DNA of 64,000 nucleotides, from positions 682,001-746,000 of the forward strand of contig NZ_AP024702.1 of assembly GCF_037076345.1 (NCBI RefSeq), in the 5' to 3' direction. How positions within the stretch are numbered: the first letter of the stretch is position 1; each line of letters opens with the position of its first letter. A program made the position numbers and the translations under genes. Below are positions 32,754-40,938 of this stretch, one piece after another. Source of the DNA: Haloferula helveola. GTDB lineage: Bacteria > Verrucomicrobiota > Verrucomicrobiia > Verrucomicrobiales > Akkermansiaceae. The notes under the pieces were generated by a model. The model made no database searches. It was not told where the DNA came from and was given only the letters and a program-made list of their open reading frames with translations.

Positions 32754-35700
32754 ATGGACCGCTCCATCGTCGTCCACCCCCACCCCGGTCCGATGCGTGT
32801 CGCGATCGCGTGTTGGCTCACAAGTCTCCACGTCGTGACCTTGCACGCCGCCCCGATCGTGTGGGGAACACCCACTGCGGTCTCCACCGGAGCCGGCAAC
32901 TCGTCGGACGTCTCGACCAACGGCACGCTGGTCGAGGCCATCAACGCCCTGTCCACCGGCGATCCGCTGACCAACACGACGATCAACGGCGTCCTCTTCA
33001 CCGGAAGCCAGTCCATTTTCTCAGAGGACCCCGCATCGGCCGCCGGAGTGGACCTTTCTTCCGGCACGAATGGTGGCGATCCTGGCTACGATACCATGCT
33101 GAGCACCGTCGACTACGGAGCTCCCGCATCCCAAACCGTCAGCATCGGCGGTGGAGCCCTGAGCGTCGGTGCCGAATACGAGATCCAGATCTGGTTTGTC
33201 GATGACCGGGCCTCCACCGACGGACGCGTCATGCGCTTCGGCGACGGATTGGGCAACAATGTGGACCTGAACGACCAGTTCGTCATCGGCAGCTTCACCG
33301 CCGATGCAACGTCACAGACATTGTTCGCCGAGGCCCAGGGATTCGCACGTGCCCACATCAGCGGGTACCAGTTGCGTTTGCTGCCGAGCGGTCCCCCACC
33401 TGCGCCGGAAACGCCAACCGGCCTCGTTGCAACCTCCGGCGACACGGAGGTGGCGCTCGACTGGGACGACAACTCCCAGTACGGCTTCGCCAATTTCATC
33501 GTGCGGCGCTCGACCTCGCCGGGCGGCCCTTACGTCGACGTCCCCGGCGCCACGCCAAGCGAAAGTGAGTTCACCGACACCGGGCTGACCAACGGGGTGA
33601 CCTACTACTATGTCGTTGCCGCGGAGAATACCGAGGACGACGTCTCCTCCGATTCGACTGAGGCTTCGGCCACGCCGATGGCCTTCGTCCCCGATCCGCC
33701 ACAGGTTCCCACCGGGCTCACCGCCAATGCGGGAAACGATCTCGTCACGCTGAACTGGGATGACAACACCCAACCCGGCTTCCTTGAGTTCCGGATCAAG
33801 CGCGGAACCGGTCCCGGCGGTCCCTACTCCCAGATCGGCACCTCCGGAAACAGCGGATTCGCCGACGATACAGCGATCAATGGCAACACTTACTACTACG
33901 TCGTTACCGCGGTGAATATCGACGCGGTCGAGTCGGCACCCAGCGACGAAGCCTCCGCCACTCCGTCGGTCAGCGCATCGCCACCGAACTTCCTGTTCAT
34001 CATCACCGATGACCAGGACACCTTTTCCGTCGGTGCCTACCGCCGCAGCGAACCCGCAGAACCGGATGGATCAGGCAATCCCTACGTGATCGACACCCCG
34101 AACATCGACCGTCTTGCCGACGAAGGCATGCTCTTCCATCAGGCACGCCTGATGGGCTCGGAGGTTGGAGCGGTCTGCACCGCCTCGCGCACCTGCATCA
34201 TGACCGGGCGGAGTACCTGGCAGCGTACCAACGGCATGACCGCCGCGCTGACCTTTCCCGGGATATTCAATCGCGGCGTCAGGAGCAGCTTGCCCGACCT
34301 GCCCTACGCCACCTACCGGACCTGCAAGTCCGGCAACAGCTACCCCACGGCGAACAACGAGTTCACAATCGTCAACGACGCGAGCAAACGGGGCAACACG
34401 GACGGCAGCGGCAGCGAATGGCACGCCGATCGGACCCTCGAGCATATCGACCACTGGCGCGCCAACCACCAACCCAACGGCAAGCCGTTCCTGATGTATC
34501 TCGGCTTTTCCCATCCTCACGACGAACGCAATGCCCGGACCAACCCGAACCTCACCGGCCGCTACGGCTGCATCAACACCACCAGCCCCGGCAGCCTCAC
34601 TGTAAACCCCGCCGCTCCACCGATTCCCTTCAACCATTTGCCGGTCAACGCCACACTCGGCACACCCGCCAACTATCCTTTCCACCCATTCGATCACGGG
34701 CACTTCGGTGTACGCGATGAAGTCAATGTCGCCGGAGTGCTTGAATACCGCAACGAGGCCGTCATCCGCAACGAGATCGGCCGGAACTTTGCATGCGTCG
34801 ACTGGATTGACCGACAACTCGGTCGGGTCCTGGCCAAACTGGAGGACCCGGATGGCGATGGCGACAACTCGGACAGCGTGATCAACAACACCTACATCGT
34901 GTTCACGGCAGACCATGGCATCGCCGTCGGTCGACATGGCTTGATGGGAAAGCAGAACCTCTACGAACACTCATGGCGCGTCCCCTTCATCGTCCGCGGA
35001 CCCGGTATTGCCGCAGGCAACGAAACCGATGCCCTGATCTACCTACACGACACCTTCCCCACCTTCTGCGATCTAGCGGGAATCGCATTACCGTCAACGA
35101 TCGACGGCAACGACGGCGCCAGCTTTCGTCCGGTCCTCGAGGGCATGACGGACGTCCACCGCGACTACGTTTACGGCCTCTATGCGGGGGGTGACAAGCC
35201 TGGTATGCGTTCGGTCACCGACGGACGATTCAAGCTGATTCGTTACGACGTGGGAAACAACGCCACCCAGGTCACACAGCTTTTCGACCTTGAGGAGAAT
35301 CCTTTCGAACTGCTGCCGGAACACGGCGTACCCGGCCTCGCCGAGCAAACGTCACACTGCCTGATCCTCCGCCGTCTGGAGGAAGCGCTGATGACCGAGC
35401 GAGTGAAGAATGCGGACCCCTACGCTTTCCTTGGCGACCGCGTGATGTTCCGTTTTGACAACAACCTCACCGACCGCATGCCCTTCGGTCATGACGCCGC
35501 TCCGGGACCTTCCGCTCCGGCATTCTCAAGCGAAATCCCCTTCACGACCGACCCGCTGCTCGGCGAACCGAACGCCGCATCCCTCGAATTCGACGCAAGC
35601 CAGCAGGACTACCTGACCTGCGCGGACGGCCGCGAATTGGATTTCGGCTCAAGCGACCCATTCACCGTATCGGCCTGGGTGAAGCTCCGCAGCCTGCCAA

Positions 35701-36392
35701 CCGGCGCCAACACGGCAAGTTCGGCACCCTTGGCCGTGAAGAAGCCGCTGGGATCAGCCGACTCCGAGTTGGACTACATGTTCCTCGCGGCCGCCGGCAG
35801 CTACGGCAACGCGACAACCTACGGCAATCTCGCCCTCCATCTTGGTTCAAGCATCGTCACCAGCCAGCTCTCGATTCCGGACACGAACTGGCACTTCGTG
35901 AGCGTCGCCCTCGATCCGGTGGCAAACACTGCCCGTTTCACACTCGACGATCAGGTCGATGTAGTTGCGACGAGCGCCACGGGCACGGCGAACTCGGGCC
36001 CGTTGATCATCGGCGCCCACCTCAACTCGTCAAATGCGGTCGACCGGGTATTCGACGGCTGGATGGATGAACTGACGATCACCAACGGCGTCGTGCCCGT
36101 CGAGCAACTCCACCCGCTCTTCGGACTCCCGGAAGTCGGACCGTTCCGTGTGCTGAGCCTGACCCGTAGCGAGACCGCCCTCGAACTCGAATTCGAGTCA
36201 CGGGACGACCTCCTCTACGATGTCGAGTTCTCCGAATCGCTTGAAGGCGGGAGCTGGACCACGCTGAAAACCTTCATCGGAGGAAGCGCTAGCGGCGGCA
36301 GCACCGTGGTCAGCGACCTTCCGCTGCCCTCATCGGCAACCGGCTTCTACCGCGTCCGGTCCTATCCGCCCGCCGACGGCGCCGCGCCCTAA
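32754..36392 (+). CDS. multidomain sulfatase (module-FN3-FN3-sulfatase-LamG)
   Basis: 1212 residues if started at MDRSIVVHPHPG (32754), which places a signal peptide ending HAAPIVWG near the N-terminus. An upstream ATG at 32661 overlaps the preceding stop as ATGA and would add 31 residues before the signal. Order: shared module (about 35-215), two fibronectin type III domains (ALDWDDNSQYGFANFIVRRS; TLNWDDNTQPGFLEFRIKRG), then the alkaline-phosphatase-like sulfatase from about 415 (PNFLFIITDDQ), with the formylglycine site C475-T-A-S-R, FTADHGIAVGRHGLMGK and a C-terminal sulfatase part. A LamG domain (FTVSAWVKLRSL) and a TSP-like end follow. Predicted to remove sulfate from an extracellular polysaccharide; the substrate is unknown. 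Needs a formylglycine-generating enzyme, not seen here. Confidence 0.88.
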   Translation: MDRSIVVHPHPGPMRVAIACWLTSLHVVTLHAAPIVWGTPTAVSTGAGNSSDVSTNGTLVEAINALSTGDPLTNTTINGVLFTGSQSIFSEDPASAAGVDLSSGTNGGDPGYDTMLSTVDYGAPASQTVSIGGGALSVGAEYEIQIWFVDDRASTDGRVMRFGDGLGNNVDLNDQFVIGSFTADATSQTLFAEAQGFARAHISGYQLRLLPSGPPPAPETPTGLVATSGDTEVALDWDDNSQYGFANFIVRRSTSPGGPYVDVPGATPSESEFTDTGLTNGVTYYYVVAAENTEDDVSSDSTEASATPMAFVPDPPQVPTGLTANAGNDLVTLNWDDNTQPGFLEFRIKRGTGPGGPYSQIGTSGNSGFADDTAINGNTYYYVVTAVNIDAVESAPSDEASATPSVSASPPNFLFIITDDQDTFSVGAYRRSEPAEPDGSGNPYVIDTPNIDRLADEGMLFHQARLMGSEVGAVCTASRTCIMTGRSTWQRTNGMTAALTFPGIFNRGVRSSLPDLPYATYRTCKSGNSYPTANNEFTIVNDASKRGNTDGSGSEWHADRTLEHIDHWRANHQPNGKPFLMYLGFSHPHDERNARTNPNLTGRYGCINTTSPGSLTVNPAAPPIPFNHLPVNATLGTPANYPFHPFDHGHFGVRDEVNVAGVLEYRNEAVIRNEIGRNFACVDWIDRQLGRVLAKLEDPDGDGDNSDSVINNTYIVFTADHGIAVGRHGLMGKQNLYEHSWRVPFIVRGPGIAAGNETDALIYLHDTFPTFCDLAGIALPSTIDGNDGASFRPVLEGMTDVHRDYVYGLYAGGDKPGMRSVTDGRFKLIRYDVGNNATQVTQLFDLEENPFELLPEHGVPGLAEQTSHCLILRRLEEALMTERVKNADPYAFLGDRVMFRFDNNLTDRMPFGHDAAPGPSAPAFSSEIPFTTDPLLGEPNAASLEFDASQQDYLTCADGRELDFGSSDPFTVSAWVKLRSLPTGANTASSAPLAVKKPLGSADSELDYMFLAAAGSYGNATTYGNLALHLGSSIVTSQLSIPDTNWHFVSVALDPVANTARFTLDDQVDVVATSATGTANSGPLIIGAHLNSSNAVDRVFDGWMDELTITNGVVPVEQLHPLFGLPEVGPFRVLSLTRSETALELEFESRDDLLYDVEFSESLEGGSWTTLKTFIGGSASGGSTVVSDLPLPSSATGFYRVRSYPPADGAAP

Positions 36393-36444
36393 AGCGCTTC
36401 AATCGATCCTGTAGCCATTCGTCACTGACGGGCTTCGGAATCTC

Positions 36445-38106
36445 CTAGTCCCACTCAAGCACGTGCAGGGATACGCCCTGACGGGGCAGATCGAGTTTGA
36501 ATGCAGTCGCCCCCCCTTCGGCTACGAGATCAATCCCATCGTCGAGCTTCACCAACTCGGAAGCCGCTTTCAATTCCGTGACCTGTGCTTCGGTTGGTTT
36601 CTGTGGTGATCCCATCGCCTGCCACATCGTGAAGCTGTTTGAGTGCTCCTGATCGACCCGGTAGTGCGCCACGCTCACAGGCTTCCCTTCCGGAGCTCCT
36701 ACAAGTGTGATGCTCACTGCCGCCTCGGCTCCCGGCAGATCGTCGTCGTGGTAATGCCAAGTCAGGATCGTGATCCTCTTCCCGTCACGAGCCGCGAGCG
36801 CCCCGACATCCGGCCGCTCCCGCACCCCTTTCTCAACGATCTCATCAAGCGGCAACGCACCGTCACTGGCGACCGGCAGACGCTCACCCGACATCATCGA
36901 GAACATCCGGAAGACATTGAGGACCGGCTTGTTGATCCCGTTTGTCGCGAGCGAGCGGAATCCCGCGAAGTAGGGTTGATCCTCGAACTCGAAGGCCCAA
37001 GTCAATGCGCCTTCGAGATTCACGCCCCGCTTGCGTGCCAGGTCGAGTTTCCGGGGAAACGACGCGGCCGTGTAGCTCGAATACATCGTCCCGTTCCGGT
37101 AGGCGAGCTGGTCCCCTTGGCATGCCGCACATCCTTCCGGATCCGACTCACCGATGACGATCGGCGTCTTCCTCAACTGCGGATACCTCGCGATCACCTC
37201 GAAGGCGCGGTCAATGTCGCGGAGCTGGTTGGCAATCCCCATCTGCACGCGTCCGTCCACCGTCTTCGGCCATCCCTTCGCGTGAAACGAAATGAAGTCC
37301 ATCGGTGTGCCCGTTTCACCGGTCGCGGCATTCTTCCCTTCCATGCAGTGCTTGATGAAGGCCTCGAGGAAGTCGCCACCCGGACCGCCCGCAACGTCCG
37401 GACCACCGACCTTCGCTCCGGGCAGGGCCCGCCGGACCGCGTGGATCGCATGGTCATGCAGCTTGAAGAACTCCTCCCGACTTCCCCGCCAGTAACCGAT
37501 ATTCGGCTCGTTCCAGGTCTGCCAGTACCAGCGGAGCACCTCCTCCTCGCCATACTTCTCGACGCAGTGCTTCGCCCACTGGAAGACGAGTTCCTCCCAC
37601 TTCGCGTAATCCTTCGGCGGGTAAGCCCAGCCTGTATAGATCTCGTCGTACTTCGCCCGCGGTGTCCAATGGTGGCGGTAGGGCTGTGGCTTCACCGAGA
37701 GCGCTTCGGGCATGAATCCGATCTGCACATAGGGTCGGACGCCATTCTCAAGGTAGGCATCAAAGATCCCGTCGACGATCTCCCAATCATAGATCGGTCG
37801 ACCGCGCCCGTCTTCTCCATACATTCCCGTCGAGCCCCACTTCAGCGCCGGTGTCCCGTCGCCACTGGTCATCAGGTTGTGCGTTCGGAAAAACACCTCG
37901 CCCGGCTTCATCTCACCGAGATCGCCCAGCAACTCGCGGCCGTTCTTCATCGTCGCGTAGTTCGGTTCATCGGCGCCGAAGAACCGCCAGATCGGTTCAA
38001 GCGGGCCCATCGACCCACCGGCATCCACGCGGATGTTCACCTCGAATTCCTCGGCCGCCGCGACCGCGGTCAGGACCGATGCAAGAAACGGGAGCGCTCT
38101 CTTCAT
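36445..38106 (-). CDS. exported glycoside hydrolase, GH39-like
   Basis: 553 residues from MKRALPFLASVLTAVAAAEE (38106), a signal peptide; a 17-residue longer start is unlikely. The family-like core (about 20-420) is a TIM barrel. Trp-Asn-Glu200-Pro (YWQTWNEPNIGYW) is the expected acid/base, and Glu320 (IVIGESDPEG) is the likely nucleophile. The C-terminal 130 residues form a beta-sandwich (SITLVGAPEG, VSLHVLEWD), normal for GH39 beta-xylosidases/iduronidases. GH39 is the best match I can recall, but the nucleophile context and the CAACQGDQ loop next to it are unusual, so GH30/GH79 relatives remain possible. Monocistronic, divergent from korA; adjacent to the sulfatase cluster. Confidence 0.75.
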   Translation of the reverse strand: MKRALPFLASVLTAVAAAEEFEVNIRVDAGGSMGPLEPIWRFFGADEPNYATMKNGRELLGDLGEMKPGEVFFRTHNLMTSGDGTPALKWGSTGMYGEDGRGRPIYDWEIVDGIFDAYLENGVRPYVQIGFMPEALSVKPQPYRHHWTPRAKYDEIYTGWAYPPKDYAKWEELVFQWAKHCVEKYGEEEVLRWYWQTWNEPNIGYWRGSREEFFKLHDHAIHAVRRALPGAKVGGPDVAGGPGGDFLEAFIKHCMEGKNAATGETGTPMDFISFHAKGWPKTVDGRVQMGIANQLRDIDRAFEVIARYPQLRKTPIVIGESDPEGCAACQGDQLAYRNGTMYSSYTAASFPRKLDLARKRGVNLEGALTWAFEFEDQPYFAGFRSLATNGINKPVLNVFRMFSMMSGERLPVASDGALPLDEIVEKGVRERPDVGALAARDGKRITILTWHYHDDDLPGAEAAVSITLVGAPEGKPVSVAHYRVDQEHSNSFTMWQAMGSPQKPTEAQVTELKAASELVKLDDGIDLVAEGGATAFKLDLPRQGVSLHVLEWD

Positions 38107-38250
38107 CGTTCCATGGAAACCCGCTCCGAGTGGGCCAAAAATCCGGAATGTCGTCATCCTGTGGCAGCGGACATCCCGGGTCCGATTAAGCCCCGGTTTT
38201 TCCTTCCGCCACCGCTACGGAATGGTTAAGAAAAACGAAACCCTGATCCG

Positions 38251-40020
38251 ATGTCTCAAGCATCCGCTTCCGCGCCCCAGGCGCTCCGCAACGCCGTTAT
38301 CCGCCTCGCCGGACACTCCCAAGACGGAATCCAGTCGATCGGCGCCTTCCTCGCCCAGCTCGCGGGTTCGACCGCCCAGGACGTCATGACCTACATGACG
38401 ATCCCGAGCACGATCTCCGGCGGACCCAGCATTTTCCAGGTCCACCTCGGATCGGGCAAGGTGCTCCATCCGGGCGACGAAGCCGACACCTTGGTCGCCT
38501 TCTATCAGGACTCCTACGACAACCACCTGCACTCGCTGCGCGACGGAGGCATCTGCTTCTATGACAGCGACCACGTGACCGAGCTGAAGGAGGAACGCGA
38601 CATCATCCACATCGGCATCCCGTTCACCTCCGCCTCGATCGAAGCGATCGGCGGATCCGCCAAGGACCGCGGCAAGAACATCTTCGTCCTCGGCACCCTG
38701 TGCGCAGTCTACAAGCTCGACCGCGAGAAGCTCGTTCAGATCATCAGCCGGAAGTTCGGCAAGAAGTCGGAGGACGTTCTGCGCAACGCCCTGCTCGCCT
38801 TCGACGCCGGCTTTGCTTGGCAGGTCCACGACATCAATCACATGCCGTTCGCTCCCGGCGAGAACGAGGAGCAGAACCGGATTTCGACGGACGGCAACAC
38901 GATGCTCACGCTCGGCCTGATCGCCGGCGGCTGCCGCTACGGTGCCGGCTACCCGATCACCCCGTGGTCGAGCATCATGGAAACCCTCCGCTCCGAGTTG
39001 CCGAAATACGGCGGCATGTTCATCCAGGCGGAGGATGAGCTCGCCGCGGTCGCCCTCGCGATCGGAGCCAGCTACTCCGGCCACCTTGCGATCACCGGCT
39101 CCTCCGGTCCCGGACTCTCCCTCAAATCCGAGGCGATCGGCTACGCCACGATGGCCGAGCTGCCACTGGTCGTGGTCAACATCCAGCGCGGCGGCCCGTC
39201 GACCGGCATGCCGACTTCGGTCGAGCAATCGGACCTGATGCAGGCGATCTACGGTTCCCACGGCGATTCGCCACGCGTCGTGCTCGCCCCGCGCGACGTC
39301 GAGGACTGCTTCTACACGGCGATCGAGGCCTGCCGCATCGCGCGCGAGTATTCGACTCCCGTCATCATCCTTTCCGACCAGGCGATCGCCACCCGCATCG
39401 AGGCATTTCCCGAACCCGACCTCGAGAAACACTGGATCGAGCCGATGCTCGACCTCTCGACCTGCCCGGCCGACTGCAAACCTTACCCGCTAGACGCGAT
39501 CACCCGCCACGCACCGCCGGGCTGCCCATCGCCCGACGGCCGCTACCCGGTCGTGACCGGCCTTGAGCACGACGAATGGGGCCACCCGTCGGGCAACCCG
39601 GTGATGCACGAGAAGATGACCGCCAAGCGGCGCGAGAAACTCGTAAAGCTGGCGAACTCGCTGCCCGCACCGGACTTCTTCGGCGACGAGCAAGGCGACC
39701 TCCTGTTTGTCGGCTGGGGCTCGACCTTCGGCCCCATCAAGGAAGCCACCGAGCGGCTTCAGGACGCCGGTCACCGGGTCGGCTCGCTCCACCTCCGCCA
39801 TATCCATCCGCTGCGCAACGGGTTGGCCGACATCTTCCACCGCTACACGCACGTTCTCGTTCCCGAGATGAACGACTGCGGCATCTACGGCTTCGGCCAG
39901 CTCGCATCGCTGCTGCGGTCCGTGACCTGCAATCCGAACATCCAGTCGCTCAACAAGGTCCAGGGACTGACCTTCCGCGTGAAGGAAATCGAGGACGCCG
40001 CCCTGCAACTTCTCCGCTAA
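38251..40020 (+). CDS. korA: 2-oxoacid:ferredoxin oxidoreductase, fused gamma-alpha subunit
   Basis: 589 residues, no signal peptide. The N-terminal 190 residues are the gamma-type domain (VIRLAGHSQDGIQSIGAFLAQ, LVAFYQDSYDNHL), and from about 213 (TLGLIAGGCRYGAGYPITPWSSIME) the alpha domain with the PITP-type motif, the EDELAAVALAIGAS block and GSSGPGLSLKSEAIG, then MPTSVEQSDL. This gamma-alpha fusion pairs with the beta subunit encoded 13 bases later; together they oxidise 2-oxoglutarate (or pyruvate) with CoA, giving acyl-CoA, CO2 and reduced ferredoxin. The exact oxoacid cannot be settled by sequence alone, although this fusion form is mostly called KorA. No ferredoxin or delta subunit gene is next to it. 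No ribosome binding site seen. Confidence 0.93.
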   Translation: MSQASASAPQALRNAVIRLAGHSQDGIQSIGAFLAQLAGSTAQDVMTYMTIPSTISGGPSIFQVHLGSGKVLHPGDEADTLVAFYQDSYDNHLHSLRDGGICFYDSDHVTELKEERDIIHIGIPFTSASIEAIGGSAKDRGKNIFVLGTLCAVYKLDREKLVQIISRKFGKKSEDVLRNALLAFDAGFAWQVHDINHMPFAPGENEEQNRISTDGNTMLTLGLIAGGCRYGAGYPITPWSSIMETLRSELPKYGGMFIQAEDELAAVALAIGASYSGHLAITGSSGPGLSLKSEAIGYATMAELPLVVVNIQRGGPSTGMPTSVEQSDLMQAIYGSHGDSPRVVLAPRDVEDCFYTAIEACRIAREYSTPVIILSDQAIATRIEAFPEPDLEKHWIEPMLDLSTCPADCKPYPLDAITRHAPPGCPSPDGRYPVVTGLEHDEWGHPSGNPVMHEKMTAKRREKLVKLANSLPAPDFFGDEQGDLLFVGWGSTFGPIKEATERLQDAGHRVGSLHLRHIHPLRNGLADIFHRYTHVLVPEMNDCGIYGFGQLASLLRSVTCNPNIQSLNKVQGLTFRVKEIEDAALQLLR

Positions 40021-40033
40021 ACCCGCCAAACCC

Positions 40034-40927
40034 ATGTCCGAAACCGCTCCACCCGCCAAGAAGCTCACCAAGAAGGAGCTCAAGGCCGATCACCCGACCT
40101 GGTGCCCCGCCTGCGGCGATTTCGCCGTGCTCGCGTCATTCTTCAATGTCGTCGGCAACCTCGGGATTCCGCACGAGAAAATCGTCTGCGTCGCCGGCAT
40201 CGGTTGCTCGTCGCGCTTCCCTTACTTCGTCAACGCCCACGGCATCCACTTCATCCACGGCCGGGCCCTGCCCCTCGCCACCGGCATCTCGCTGTCACGT
40301 CCCGATCTCCACGTGTTCGTCTTTGGCGGGGACGGCGACGGCTACTCGATCGGCGGCAACCACCTGACCCACGCCGCGCGCAAGAACATCAACCTGTCCT
40401 ATGTGATCATGGACAACTTCGTCTACGGACTGACGAAGAACCAGACGTCTCCGACCACACCGATCGGCCGCAGGTCCAAGACCGATCCCCGTGGCGCCAT
40501 CGACCGCCCGATCAACCCGATGGCCCAACTGGTTTCGAGCGGGGCTACCTTCATCGCCCGCACCCACGCGGCGCAAGTGAAGCACATGAACGAGATGTTC
40601 GAGCGGGCGATCCTCCATCCCGGTTTCGCGGTCGTCGAAACGCTGTCGGAGTGCACCATGTTCTACCCCGGCGCCTTCGATGCCGGAAACCCGCGCAAGG
40701 GCGGTACCTTCGATCTGGTCGACGAATCATCGCGCGACATGGAGTCCACCGCCGCAGCCATGGAACTCGCCGAGGAGGAGTTTCCCGGAAAGTTCGGGGT
40801 CTTTTACGAGACCAAACGGCCGACCAAGAACGAGCTCGAGTGGGCGTGGATCGAAGACGCCAGATCGAAGACTCCCGACCTCTCCGAACGCGACCTCATG
40901 CGGAAGCGGTTCGCAGGAATGCGCTAA
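40034..40927 (+). CDS. korB: 2-oxoacid:ferredoxin oxidoreductase, beta subunit
   Basis: 297 residues. The TPP-binding subunit of the enzyme encoded just upstream. WCPACGDF holds a Cys pair, a second Cys is in GIGCSSRFPYF (typical of this family, cluster ligands), and the thiamine-diphosphate motif is GGDGDGYSIGGNHLTHAARKN, with LTKNQTSPTT following. It contains no extra ferredoxin domain, so ferredoxin must come from elsewhere. The C-terminus (ERDLMRKRFAGM) is of normal length. Operon with korA, 13 bases apart; convergent with the metalloprotease gene, 11 bases away. Confidence 0.95.
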   Translation: MSETAPPAKKLTKKELKADHPTWCPACGDFAVLASFFNVVGNLGIPHEKIVCVAGIGCSSRFPYFVNAHGIHFIHGRALPLATGISLSRPDLHVFVFGGDGDGYSIGGNHLTHAARKNINLSYVIMDNFVYGLTKNQTSPTTPIGRRSKTDPRGAIDRPINPMAQLVSSGATFIARTHAAQVKHMNEMFERAILHPGFAVVETLSECTMFYPGAFDAGNPRKGGTFDLVDESSRDMESTAAAMELAEEEFPGKFGVFYETKRPTKNELEWAWIEDARSKTPDLSERDLMRKRFAGMR

Positions 40928-40938
40928 GTCCGCCTCGC

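Noticed and set aside
36643..38229. Plus-strand open frame of 528 codons opposite the GH39-like gene
   Set aside because: Shadow of the real gene; Arg/His-rich without domain.
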